From RUG11237 sp050874665 (GTDB lineage: Bacteria; Bacillota; Clostridia; Lachnospirales; Lachnospiraceae): a DNA stretch of 64,000 bases. The first letter of the stretch is position 1. Every line of letters begins with the position of its first letter. Shown here in pieces: positions 9,006-17,480 of the stretch. The stretch lies in the NCBI GenBank assembly GCA_050874665.1, contig JBNMLC010000007.1, forward strand, positions 62,001 to 126,000, given 5' to 3'. Made by a program: the position numbers and the translations under genes. The notes under the pieces are model-generated. The model was given only the letters and a program-made list of their open reading frames with translations, ran no database searches and was not told the origin of the DNA.

Positions 9006-10436
9006 TTAAACGTTAATTTCTGCTTTCATACCAAGAATTTCTTTGTTTTCAGCTAAGATTGGGGTTACCACATTCTTCAAGAACGCTTCTACCTGCTCTT
9101 TTGCACGTCCTGTATATTTTGCAGGATCCATTGTTTTCTGTAAATCTTCCAATGTCATGTTAAATTCAGGATCTGCTGCAATTAACTCCAACAAATTATT
9201 GTCTAATCCTTTTTCTTTCACATTTTTTCCGGCTTCCATAGAAAGTGTACGAATTTTTTCATGCAATTCCTGTCTGTCACCGCCAGCTTTCACAGCATCC
9301 ATCATAATATTTTCGGTTGCCATGAACGGAAGCTCAGAACGAAGTCGTTTTTCAATTACTTTCGGATACACAACCAATCCGTCTACTACATTTAAGCATA
9401 AATCCAAAATACCATCAATTGCCAAAAAGCCCTCCGGTATACTCAGACGTTTATTTGCAGAATCATCCAAAGTACGTTCAAACCACTGTGTTGCAGAGGT
9501 AATCATTGGATTTATTACATCGGCCATTACAAATCTTGATAAAGATGCAATACGTTCACTTCTCATCGGATTACGTTTGTAGGCCATCGCAGAGGAACCA
9601 ATCTGTGATTTTTCAAAAGGTTCTTCTATTTCTTTCAAATGCTGCAACAAACGAATGTCATTCGAAAACTTATGAGCACTTGCTGCAATTCCTGCTAAAA
9701 CATTTAATACTCTGGTGTCAACTTTACGGGAATAAGTCTGTCCTGAAACAGGAAAACAGCTTTCAAATCCCATCTTTTTTGCAATCATAGGATCTATTTT
9801 GTCAATTGTTTCATGGTCTCCATCAAACAATTCAAGGAAACTTGCCTGTGTTCCGGTAGTTCCTTTCGAGCCAAGAAGTTTCATATTAGACAGCACATGG
9901 TCCAGATCTTCTAAATCCAGTAAAAATTCCTGAATCCAAAGAGTTGCTCTCTTACCAACCGTAGTTGGCTGTGCCGGCTGAAAATGTGTAAATGCCAAAG
10001 TCGGAAGTGCTTTATATTCATTTGCAAATTTAGCAAGTTCATCAATTACGTTGATTAATTTCTTCTTCACAAGCTTTAAGGCTTCTGTCATAACAATAAT
10101 ATCTGTGTTATCACCAACATAACAGGAGGTAGCTCCCAAATGAATAATTCCTTTTGCTTTTGGACACTGTACTCCATAAGCATACACATGTGACATTACA
10201 TCATGACGAACCTGTTTTTCTCTTTCCTTTGCCACATCATAATTTATATCATCCTGATGAGCCTTCAATTCTTCGATTTGCTCATCTGTAATATCAAGTC
10301 CTAACTCTTTTTCTGTTTCTGCAAGTGCAATCCACAATTTTCTCCACGTTCTGAATTTCATATCCGGTGAAAAAATATACTGCATTTCCTTACTTGCATA
10401 ACGCTCTGATAATGGACTCTGGTATCTGTCTGTCAT
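9006..10436 (-). CDS. purB: Adenylosuccinate lyase
   Basis: PurB releases fumarate twice in purine synthesis: from SAICAR and from adenylosuccinate. The 476-residue protein is longer than the ~430-residue B. subtilis type and resembles the longer class that includes animal ADSL. The fumarase/aspartase signature is GSSAMAYKRNPMRSE, which has Ala where Pro is usual (SSxMPxKxNP). The catalytic-histidine region is THFQPAQPTT. It lies 11 bases after purF, in the pur operon. The Ala substitution is next to the mobile signature loop and may be lineage-specific. Confidence 0.95.
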   Translation of the reverse strand: MTDRYQSPLSERYASKEMQYIFSPDMKFRTWRKLWIALAETEKELGLDITDEQIEELKAHQDDINYDVAKEREKQVRHDVMSHVYAYGVQCPKAKGIIHLGATSCYVGDNTDIIVMTEALKLVKKKLINVIDELAKFANEYKALPTLAFTHFQPAQPTTVGKRATLWIQEFLLDLEDLDHVLSNMKLLGSKGTTGTQASFLELFDGDHETIDKIDPMIAKKMGFESCFPVSGQTYSRKVDTRVLNVLAGIAASAHKFSNDIRLLQHLKEIEEPFEKSQIGSSAMAYKRNPMRSERIASLSRFVMADVINPMITSATQWFERTLDDSANKRLSIPEGFLAIDGILDLCLNVVDGLVVYPKVIEKRLRSELPFMATENIMMDAVKAGGDRQELHEKIRTLSMEAGKNVKEKGLDNNLLELIAADPEFNMTLEDLQKTMDPAKYTGRAKEQVEAFLKNVVTPILAENKEILGMKAEINV

Positions 10437-10447
10437 TCTTTTTCCTC

Positions 10448-11887
10448 CTACTTCTGGTATTCGCCACGAATGTCTTCTTTTGGCGGTTCCATTGGATATT
10501 TTCCGTTAAAGCAGCCTTTACAGATTGCCTTTCCTTCGGACAGCTCTTCTAAACGGTTAATATCTAAATATGCTAAAGTATCCGCACCAATAATTTTTCT
10601 AATATCCTCCACAGAACGATTGTATGCAATCAACTGTTCTCTTGCCGGTACATCTGTTCCAAAATAACATGGCCATAAAAATGGCGGAGAACTGATACGT
10701 ACGTGCACTTCTGTGGCACCCGCTTCTTTTAACATATTCACAATTCTGTCACTCGTAGTCCCACGTACAATAGAATCATCAATCATAATGACTCTTTTTC
10801 CTTTTACTGCATTCTTTAAAACATTCAGCTTCACCCTTACACTGGATTCCCTGCTGCTTTGTTTCGGCTTGATAAACGTTCTTCCCACATAACTGTTTTT
10901 CACAAACGCTGTTCCATAAGGAATTCCTGATTCTAAAGAATATCCCAGCGCTGCAGCATTTCCGGATTCTGGCACACCTACTACAAGGTCTGCATCTACC
11001 GGTGAATCCATCGCAAGGAAGCGTCCTGCCTTGATTCTGGAATCATATACACTGACACCGTCTATACAACTGTCAGGGCGCGCAAAATAAATGTATTCAA
11101 AAATACATCTTGCTTCCTCTGATTCCTTTGGGCACATACTGGTATCTGATACAATTCCCTCCTTCGGTGTAATCGTAACGATTTCTCCCGGAAGTACATC
11201 TCTTACAAATTCTGCTCCAATTGTATCTAACGCACACGTTTCAGATGCCAGAATATAGGCATTGTCTCTTTTTCCTATACATAGAGGTTTAAAGCCCTGT
11301 GGGTCTCTTGCTCCGATTAACTTTCTAGGACTCATTACTACCAAAGAGTATGCTCCTTTAATTTTCTTCATCGCAAGCTTTACTGCCTCTTCTACGGTTC
11401 CACAGTTCAAACGTTCTCTCGCAATATGATACGCAATCACTTCTGAATCGATCGTAGTCTGGAAAATAGCTCCGGTATATTCTAATTCTCTTCGAAGCTC
11501 CGGCGCATTAATCAGATTACCATTATGGGCAAGTCCAAGTGTTCCTTTTACATAATTTAGTACTAAAGGCTGGGCATTTTCTCTTGTACTTCCACCTGCC
11601 GTAGAATATCTTACGTGACCCACACCGATGTCACCCTTTAATCCCTCTAAATTTTCAGGTTGAAATACTTCATTCACCAGTCCCATTCCCTTATAGGAAT
11701 CTACTTTTCTGAACGGTCCGTTGGTATCACTAACCGCAATACCGCAGCTCTCCTGTCCTCTGTGCTGCAATGCAAATAAGCCGTAATAAATTGAAGAAGC
11801 TACATCATTTCCATCAAAATCGTAAATTCCAAACACGCCGCACTCTTCATGTAATTCTCTGTCTCCCTGCATTTCGTGATTATTCAT
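10448..11887 (-). CDS. purF: Amidophosphoribosyltransferase (Fe-S, propeptide type)
   Basis: PurF makes phosphoribosylamine from PRPP and glutamine, the committed step of purine synthesis. In the 479 residues, Cys16 of EECGVFGIYD is the N-terminal nucleophile after removal of a 15-residue propeptide. The glutaminase domain follows, then the PRTase domain with the PRPP loop VIMIDDSIVRGTTS. Cysteines in CIFEYIYFARPDS, WPCYFGTD and CKGCFNGKYP match the B. subtilis-type [4Fe-4S] ligands, which suggests oxygen sensitivity. It follows purC by 9 bases and precedes purB by 11. Confidence 0.96.
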   Translation of the reverse strand: MNNHEMQGDRELHEECGVFGIYDFDGNDVASSIYYGLFALQHRGQESCGIAVSDTNGPFRKVDSYKGMGLVNEVFQPENLEGLKGDIGVGHVRYSTAGGSTRENAQPLVLNYVKGTLGLAHNGNLINAPELRRELEYTGAIFQTTIDSEVIAYHIARERLNCGTVEEAVKLAMKKIKGAYSLVVMSPRKLIGARDPQGFKPLCIGKRDNAYILASETCALDTIGAEFVRDVLPGEIVTITPKEGIVSDTSMCPKESEEARCIFEYIYFARPDSCIDGVSVYDSRIKAGRFLAMDSPVDADLVVGVPESGNAAALGYSLESGIPYGTAFVKNSYVGRTFIKPKQSSRESSVRVKLNVLKNAVKGKRVIMIDDSIVRGTTSDRIVNMLKEAGATEVHVRISSPPFLWPCYFGTDVPAREQLIAYNRSVEDIRKIIGADTLAYLDINRLEELSEGKAICKGCFNGKYPMEPPKEDIRGEYQK

Positions 11888-11896
11888 TCTTTACTC

Positions 11897-12604
11897 CTAT
11901 AATCCTAAACGTTTAAATACTTCGTTGTATGCTTCTTCCACATTTCCCATATCACGTCTGAAACGGTCCTTGTCTAACTTCTCGTTTGTTTCAACGTCCC
12001 ATAATCTACAAGTATCCGGTGAAATTTCATCTGCAAGAATAATCTTTCCTTCTGCATCTCTGCCAAATTCAATCTTGAAATCGATTAATTTGATTCCTGC
12101 ATTTAAGAAATATTCTTTTAATACTTCGTTTACTTTAAATGTATATTCTGCAATCTTATCAATTTCTTCCTGTGTTGCAAGACCTAATGCAAGTGCATAA
12201 TATCCATTAATAAACGGATCACCAAGATCGTCATTCTTATAGCTGAATTCTAAAGTAGGACATAATAATTCGCGTCCTTCCTCGATACCAAGCTTCTTAG
12301 AAAAACTTCCGGCAGCAACATTTCTTACAATTACTTCCAATGGTACGATTTCTACTTTTTTTACAGCTGTCTCTCTATCACTTAATTCTTCTACCAGATG
12401 GGTTGGAACTCCAGCTTTTTCTAAAAGCTTGAATACATGGTTTGTCATACGGTTATTGATAGCACCTTTACCAACAATCGTACCCTTCTTTTCACCGTTG
12501 AAAGCTGTTGCATCATCTTTATAGTCTACGATAACGATGTTTGGATCATCTGTTGTGTAAACTTTTTTTGCTTTTCCTTCATACATGAGTTCTCTTTTTT
12601 CCAT
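11897..12604 (-). CDS. purC: Phosphoribosylaminoimidazole-succinocarboxamide synthase
   Basis: PurC ligates aspartate to CAIR with ATP to give SAICAR. The 235-residue length is typical. N-terminal LMYEGKAKKVY, the central PLEVIVRNVAAGSFSKKLG and the late DEISPDTCRLWD are SAICAR synthetase signatures. It is the first gene of the purC-F-B-A series, preceded by a strong promoter and a 5'-leader hairpin. Other early pathway genes (purM, N, H, D) are not in this window. Confidence 0.97.
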   Translation of the reverse strand: MEKRELMYEGKAKKVYTTDDPNIVIVDYKDDATAFNGEKKGTIVGKGAINNRMTNHVFKLLEKAGVPTHLVEELSDRETAVKKVEIVPLEVIVRNVAAGSFSKKLGIEEGRELLCPTLEFSYKNDDLGDPFINGYYALALGLATQEEIDKIAEYTFKVNEVLKEYFLNAGIKLIDFKIEFGRDAEGKIILADEISPDTCRLWDVETNEKLDKDRFRRDMGNVEEAYNEVFKRLGL

Positions 12605-12688
12605 TGTTTTCCACCTGTCCTTTTCTTATATCTGATTTTAATATCTGTCCTATGTATTATGTAATTTCTATTTCCTGGAATACACAGA

Positions 12689-12717
12689 CTGGGAGCCTGT
12701 ACACAAACTCCCAGTCC
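12689..12717 (-). other. 5' leader hairpin of the purC transcript
   Basis: A perfect 9-bp stem (GACTGGGAG with CTCCCAGTC) closes a 12-base loop at the predicted 5' end of the purC mRNA. It has no U-tract, so it is more likely an mRNA-stabilising or regulatory structure than a terminator. I see no purine-riboswitch core around it. Confidence 0.5.
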
Positions 12718-12719
12718 AA

Positions 12720-12748
12720 ATTATATAACATAAAATTTAGAAAAGCAA
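12720..12748 (-). promoter_or_regulatory. Promoter of the pur operon
   Basis: On the minus strand, TTGCTT (12743-12748) and a consensus TATAAT (12720-12725) are 17 bases apart. The predicted start site is near 12713, giving a leader of about 110 bases. Confidence 0.7.
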
Positions 12749-12757
12749 CACCCATTT

Positions 12758-12804
12758 CAGTTCATAGTGTAAATTCCATAACAGTTCATCTTGTGAATTG
12801 TTAT
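12758..12804. promoter_or_regulatory. Repeats upstream of the pur promoter
   Basis: Two direct copies of CAGTTCAT (12758-12765 and 12782-12789) are 24 bases apart. The second lies inside an inverted repeat (ATAACAGTTCA, 5-base spacer, TGAATTGTTAT, one mismatch; 12778-12804). This may be a regulator site upstream of the -35 element, or the end of the alcohol dehydrogenase transcript, although no U-tract follows. Confidence 0.4.
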
Positions 12805-12816
12805 ATTTTATTTTCC

Positions 12817-14007
12817 TTAAAAATCTACATCTTCTCCATAAAAGCAGGCTTTTAAAAGTCCTTCCATTTCTTCCTGTGTTGGAATTCTCGGATTAGAACC
12901 GGTACATGCATCCCCAATTGCCAATTCTGCCACATTGGAAAGTTTATCGAAAAATTCTTTTTCATCAATTATTCCGCCTTCATATTCCTTAATGCCTTTT
13001 GGTATATCTAAAGAATCATTCATTGCCTTAATCTCTGCTACTAACGCTGCTACTAATTCCTCGGTGGTATCACCGGCAAGGTTCAAAGCCTTTGCAATTT
13101 CAGCATATCTCAATGCTGCGTCTTTATTTTTCGCATTAAATTGAATCACTCTTGGCAGATACATTGCATTGGCACAGCCATGAACAATATGACCACCCGT
13201 GTATGCCGCTCCTGTTTTATGTGCCATAGAGTGAACAATACCTAACAATGCATTTGAGAATGCCATTCCAGCCAGACATTGTGCATTATGCATTCTGTCT
13301 CTTGCTTCCATATCTCCATCATAGGATTTCTTTAAATCCCTATGAATCATTTTAATTGCATGGATTGCCAACGGATCTGTATAATCGCAATGTAAGGTAG
13401 ACACATAGGCTTCTATCGCATGAGTCATCGCATCCATTCCCGTATGTGCTGTTAATTTTGCAGGCATAGTTTCAGCCAGTTCCGGATCTACAATTGCCAC
13501 GTCCGGTGTAATATTAAAATCTGCAAGCGGATATTTAATTCCCTTCTTATAATCTGTAATTACACTAAATGCAGTAACTTCTGTTGCTGTTCCCGATGTA
13601 GACGGTATTGCACAAAATTTTGCCTTCGTCCGCAAAGTCGGAAAACTAAATGGTGTAATCAAATCTTCAAAGGTGGTTTCCGGATATTCGTAAAATGCCC
13701 ACATTGCTTTTGCCGCATCAATTGGTGAGCCTCCACCCATAGATACAATCCAATCCGGTTGGAATTTTCTCATAACTTCTGCCCCACGCATTACGGTTTC
13801 CACACTTGGATCCGGTTCTACGTTTTCAAATAATTCCACTTCCATTCCCGCTTCCTTCAAATATCCTATCGCCTTATCCAGAAAGCCAAAACGTTTCATG
13901 GAACCGCCTCCGACTACCACGATTGCCTTTTTTCCTGTTAAATTTTTCAGTTCTGCTAGAGACCCTTTTCCATGATACAAGTCTCTTGGTAATGTAAATC
14001 TTGCCAT
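12817..14007 (-). CDS. Iron-containing alcohol dehydrogenase
   Basis: A 396-residue group III (Fe-ADH) NAD(P)H-dependent dehydrogenase. The nucleotide-binding GGGS and GGGSPIDAAK motifs are present. Metal ligands are visible in HTGMDAMTHAIEAYVS (Asp and His) and in GIVHSMAHKTGA and HIVHGCANA (His). It is close to butanol/1,3-propanediol dehydrogenases and probably reduces a fermentation aldehyde. The sequence alone does not fix the substrate or NADH/NADPH preference. GGAGGG lies seven bases before the ATG. It appears to be a single-gene unit with its own promoter. Confidence 0.92.
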   Translation of the reverse strand: MARFTLPRDLYHGKGSLAELKNLTGKKAIVVVGGGSMKRFGFLDKAIGYLKEAGMEVELFENVEPDPSVETVMRGAEVMRKFQPDWIVSMGGGSPIDAAKAMWAFYEYPETTFEDLITPFSFPTLRTKAKFCAIPSTSGTATEVTAFSVITDYKKGIKYPLADFNITPDVAIVDPELAETMPAKLTAHTGMDAMTHAIEAYVSTLHCDYTDPLAIHAIKMIHRDLKKSYDGDMEARDRMHNAQCLAGMAFSNALLGIVHSMAHKTGAAYTGGHIVHGCANAMYLPRVIQFNAKNKDAALRYAEIAKALNLAGDTTEELVAALVAEIKAMNDSLDIPKGIKEYEGGIIDEKEFFDKLSNVAELAIGDACTGSNPRIPTQEEMEGLLKACFYGEDVDF

Positions 14008-14077
14008 ATCGCACCCTCCTGACTATAGTTATAAAACAAAGTTTGTTCCCCTTTTCACTTACTGTTACTACCTTTGT

Positions 14078-14106
14078 ATTTTATCATATTGCAAATATGA
14101 ACACAA
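14078..14106 (-). promoter_or_regulatory. Promoter of the alcohol dehydrogenase
   Basis: On the minus strand, TTGTGT (14101-14106) and TAAAAT (14078-14083) are 17 bases apart. A short inverted repeat AACAAA-g-TTTGTT follows in the leader near 14035-14046. Confidence 0.45.
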
Positions 14107-14113
14107 GGACTTT

Positions 14114-15325
14114 TCAACCCTCTACAGAATTTACAATATCCAATATTTCTGCAGCATATTCCTTATGATTCGCTACTAATTCTGAGATTTCCTTCTTTGC
14201 CTCTTCCATAATATTTTTATTGTACTCTAATTGTTTTCTTATCTTTTGTCTGCGGCAAATTAATCTATGACGTATCTCCACCATTTCCTTATTGTCAATA
14301 ATCGCATTCACCTGTGATGGCCATACACTGGCATCCTGAATCCCATACTCGGCAAGCTGCTTTACCAAAAGCTCCTGATAAAATTCCAAATCATCACTCG
14401 CCTGTTGATAACGATACCTTTCATCTCGCTCTCTCATATAATTTTCCCAGATATAATTCAATTCGTATGCATTTTTCACATTATACTTTTCATAGCTGTA
14501 ATCTAGTGCATTTGTTATATTGACATATTTAATTTTTGTATGATTTAACAGACCAATGGCCTTGTTAAGACACGTTTCTGTATATTTTAATTCATAATCT
14601 GCATTTTTCAGTTTCATAAACAAACCTGCTGTCACTAAAACCGCTGCAAACATAGACACTACATAAGCAGTCTGCACCTCTGCCTCAAATATAATTTGAA
14701 ATGCTACAATCAAAACGATTACTGCAATCAAGGTTGCGAATGCAATCACTGACATTCCTTTTAAATTCTGTTGTTCCTGGATAATATCCTTCTTCCGGAT
14801 ATTCTGTGCTGCCTTTTCATTTTCCAAATGACGCATATCCGATTTTAAGATTTCCCGATATTTTTCATTTTCTGTCATCCGTTTTAATGCATCCGGAATT
14901 TCCTCTTCATGATTCTCTGCAAACCAATACTGCATATCTGTGATCTTACTCGTAGTTTTCTGAAGATTTTTCCGTTCTTCATTTAAATTTAGAATCTTGC
15001 GAACCGTAGCATTCACTGTTACCTTTCTGTCTTCCGGCATATCTTCAATCATCTGCATATCATTCAAATAGGCCGTCACCAGTTTATATTCTAACTTTGC
15101 ATTTTCTGTTTCGTTCGATGCCTCTACCATCTGTTCGCAGCATTCTCTTACATAGCTGCTGCGTTCTTTGGCATCTTCCATATTAACTTTCTGCTTTTTA
15201 AACTTCGTAGTTTCCTGTTTCGGTTCTTCCTCTTGAGCCTGCACAGGCTCCTCTGTGACTTCTTCTTGGATTTCCTCCGTTTCTTTTTTTCTAATCTTTT
15301 TCAAAAACCATTCTGTTATCTTCAT
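14114..15325 (-). CDS. Membrane protein with cytoplasmic coiled coils, last gene of the GGDEF-EAL operon
   Basis: I do not recognise this 403-residue protein. A Glu/Lys-rich N terminus (1-45) is followed by long heptad-rich helices (about 50-185), two adjacent membrane helices (about 191-213 and 217-237), and a second long helical region (240-400). It has no signal peptide, so both coiled-coil arms are probably cytoplasmic around a short hairpin anchor. It lies 5 bases after the TPR-like gene and is the fifth gene of a tight series. It could anchor a complex formed by the upstream products (inference). Confidence 0.7.
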   Translation of the reverse strand: MKITEWFLKKIRKKETEEIQEEVTEEPVQAQEEEPKQETTKFKKQKVNMEDAKERSSYVRECCEQMVEASNETENAKLEYKLVTAYLNDMQMIEDMPEDRKVTVNATVRKILNLNEERKNLQKTTSKITDMQYWFAENHEEEIPDALKRMTENEKYREILKSDMRHLENEKAAQNIRKKDIIQEQQNLKGMSVIAFATLIAVIVLIVAFQIIFEAEVQTAYVVSMFAAVLVTAGLFMKLKNADYELKYTETCLNKAIGLLNHTKIKYVNITNALDYSYEKYNVKNAYELNYIWENYMRERDERYRYQQASDDLEFYQELLVKQLAEYGIQDASVWPSQVNAIIDNKEMVEIRHRLICRRQKIRKQLEYNKNIMEEAKKEISELVANHKEYAAEILDIVNSVEG

Positions 15326-15330
15326 ATCTC

Positions 15331-16167
15331 TTACCCTTCTGACATACTATCTCTGTATTCTTTTTTATACTCTTCAAATACCTTTTCCAATGCCCAATAA
15401 TACTCTTGCACATACCCTAGCTTTCGATAATTAGAGATTTCATTCATACGATTTCGTTCCGGTGAAGCAGCCTCCTCAGTTAATGACTGTTCTAACCTTT
15501 TTTCTAATGCAAGTGCTGTCTCTTCTGTAACCATCTCGTCTGCTACCTTTTTTACATATTCTTCCCTGGACAAGCACATATGTAATGCCAGTAAGTAACT
15601 TTCATAGCTTTCTTTATCTTTATTCTTTTCATATGCCATCTGATAATATTTCGCCGCTTTATCAAAATAAAACATTCTGCTGTATAGCGTAGCCAGATTA
15701 TGATATATATCACCTATGATCTTATCATCCTCTATCATCTCTTCCTGCAAAATGCTGTCGTACTCCATTGCTGCCCTGGCATACTTTTCATTCTGCAATA
15801 AAAAGTCTGCTTTTGCCTTCCGCCGTACCACATTGTCTTTCCCTTCTACTTCCTTAAGTTCTGCCTCTAAGTACACGACTTCCTTTTGAGAAAGATACCC
15901 TGTATACTCCATGATACTACATACAAATGCAGACAATCCCTTTTTCTGTCCAATTACACTTCTAAGTTCTTCCGCTAATGCCTTCAAATGCAGCTGTTGT
16001 TCTATAAAAGCACAAAGTTCCTCCCTCATAATACTTTCTTCCAGCATATGAAGATTCTTTTTGAAACAATAACATAATTCTTCGATTGTAGAAACAGATA
16101 CCTCAAATTCTTTCATATAAAGGGGTGTGTCTGCTTTTTCGCCGCAACAGATTAACATTCTTCTCAT
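15331..16167 (-). CDS. TPR-like helical protein of unknown function
   Basis: This is a 278-residue soluble helical protein. The N-terminal segment (FEVSVSTIEELCYCFKKN) is followed by a helical domain. About residues 115-215 look like two or three TPR motifs (YARAAMEYDSIL, DIYHNLATLYSRMFYFDKAAKYY, AYEKNKDKES). AGGAGA precedes the ATG, one base after the stop of the Hsp70-like gene, which indicates translational coupling. I associate similar proteins with Lachnospiraceae, but no role is known. TPRs suggest a protein-protein adaptor (inference). Confidence 0.7.
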   Translation of the reverse strand: MRRMLICCGEKADTPLYMKEFEVSVSTIEELCYCFKKNLHMLEESIMREELCAFIEQQLHLKALAEELRSVIGQKKGLSAFVCSIMEYTGYLSQKEVVYLEAELKEVEGKDNVVRRKAKADFLLQNEKYARAAMEYDSILQEEMIEDDKIIGDIYHNLATLYSRMFYFDKAAKYYQMAYEKNKDKESYESYLLALHMCLSREEYVKKVADEMVTEETALALEKRLEQSLTEEAASPERNRMNEISNYRKLGYVQEYYWALEKVFEEYKKEYRDSMSEG

Positions 16168-16168
16168 T

Positions 16169-17446
16169 TTATCTCTCCTTTATATGCTTCAAATTCCCAT
16201 TCAGCTTTTCCCGTAATAGCCGCAAGTCAAATTTTTCTTCCCACACTTTATGTGTTGCCACATATATTTCTCCAAACCCCAAATCCTCTACTTCTATCGC
16301 ACCTACATAGCGTTCTGGAAAATGTAACTTTAGCCGCAGTCTGGAGGCACCTTCATCTCGTATCGGAAAATCATTTAAAAGCACTCTGATTACCTCTTCA
16401 CACTTTCCATCCAGTCCCCGTGCATAAACTGCCACCTGATTTTCTTTATCCGGCACAAAATCAATGATTTTTTCTGCCTCGAACCAATGCGACTCAGCGG
16501 ACAACAACTCATAATCTGTTTCTTCTCCCTGATACACCGCTTTCAAAAAGAAATTTACATGAATTTGCTCTTCCCCCAAATACAGGTAATCCTCATTTTT
16601 CACTCCAAGTTTTATTCCGGAATAATTCAATGCTCCAAGTCCATATAAATTCTGTCCTCGAAACACGCGTCTTCCCTGACACAATAATTTTAACGTTTCC
16701 GGATACCAGTTTTGAGCAAATTCTTCCCCGACAAGATAGATTACCGATGCCTTGATTTTTGAAAGCAGTGCCTTAGCACAATCAAAAAATGTTTCATCAT
16801 TACAATCTGGTATTTCCCACTCTTTTTCTTCCACAAACAAAAGGTGCGGCAGCGTTCCCTTATCTAGTGTAAGCACCCTGCTTATTATTTTGTCTTTCCC
16901 TTTACATTCAAATAACACTGCCCCTCTCTCCCACGAAATTTCTTCTTGAAATGCCACATAATAAGCAAATCCCTCTCCATAGGAAATCAGACGTAACGCA
17001 GATTTTTCAATTGGAAGTCCCTCTATGATAGTTTTCCACATTTGCACCATGTCTGCGTCTATTTTATCCACCGCAAAAGTACACATTTGCACTTTTTCTA
17101 ACGGTACATAAGATAGCAAAAGACCAAACGTTTTTCTCAGATACATCTGCAGCAATAATACCATTTTGTATTTTTTTCCCTCGATTTCTACCGACTGATT
17201 TTCCATACTTCCTTTATAAAGATTTTCTACTGCGATGGCTTGTCCAAGCTCTATCTGCCTTATTGCCTCCTCACCATAATACCACTGTTCTATCTGCTTC
17301 TTTTTTGCAAGCACCATAGGGATATTTATTTTTTCTCCTCCCAGTCGTGTGGTTACCGAAATAGGCTCTGAGGAATTTCCAGGTGCAAAAAGACTAATCT
17401 GGCAATACTCCTCCCCCAAAGCATAGCCTGCATAAACTTTTCTCAT
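16169..17446 (-). CDS. Degenerate Hsp70/actin-fold protein (DUF5716-like)
   Basis: A 425-residue protein whose layout follows the Hsp70 nucleotide-binding domain. The first strand/turn is YAGYALGEEYCQIS (phosphate-1-like, lacking the usual Asp). IPMVLAKKK corresponds to the 'IPS' region. AVLFECKGKDK stands where DLGGGT would be, and YLVGEEF stands where LVGGSS would be. Key ATP-contact residues are therefore replaced. I recall such proteins as DUF5716, found next to DUF5717; this is memory, not a search. I chose the ATG at 17446, preceded by AAGGA. A GTG at 17467 behind AAGGTGGTG is an alternative, and the ATG at 17500 lacks a ribosome site. Confidence 0.65.
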   Translation of the reverse strand: MRKVYAGYALGEEYCQISLFAPGNSSEPISVTTRLGGEKINIPMVLAKKKQIEQWYYGEEAIRQIELGQAIAVENLYKGSMENQSVEIEGKKYKMVLLLQMYLRKTFGLLLSYVPLEKVQMCTFAVDKIDADMVQMWKTIIEGLPIEKSALRLISYGEGFAYYVAFQEEISWERGAVLFECKGKDKIISRVLTLDKGTLPHLLFVEEKEWEIPDCNDETFFDCAKALLSKIKASVIYLVGEEFAQNWYPETLKLLCQGRRVFRGQNLYGLGALNYSGIKLGVKNEDYLYLGEEQIHVNFFLKAVYQGEETDYELLSAESHWFEAEKIIDFVPDKENQVAVYARGLDGKCEEVIRVLLNDFPIRDEGASRLRLKLHFPERYVGAIEVEDLGFGEIYVATHKVWEEKFDLRLLREKLNGNLKHIKER

Positions 17447-17480
17447 CTGTTCCTTTTCCACTTCCACACAAATCACCACC

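Noticed and set aside
12778..12804. Standard terminator of the alcohol dehydrogenase
   Set aside because: The inverted repeat lacks a U-tract, so I list it as a possible regulatory repeat instead.
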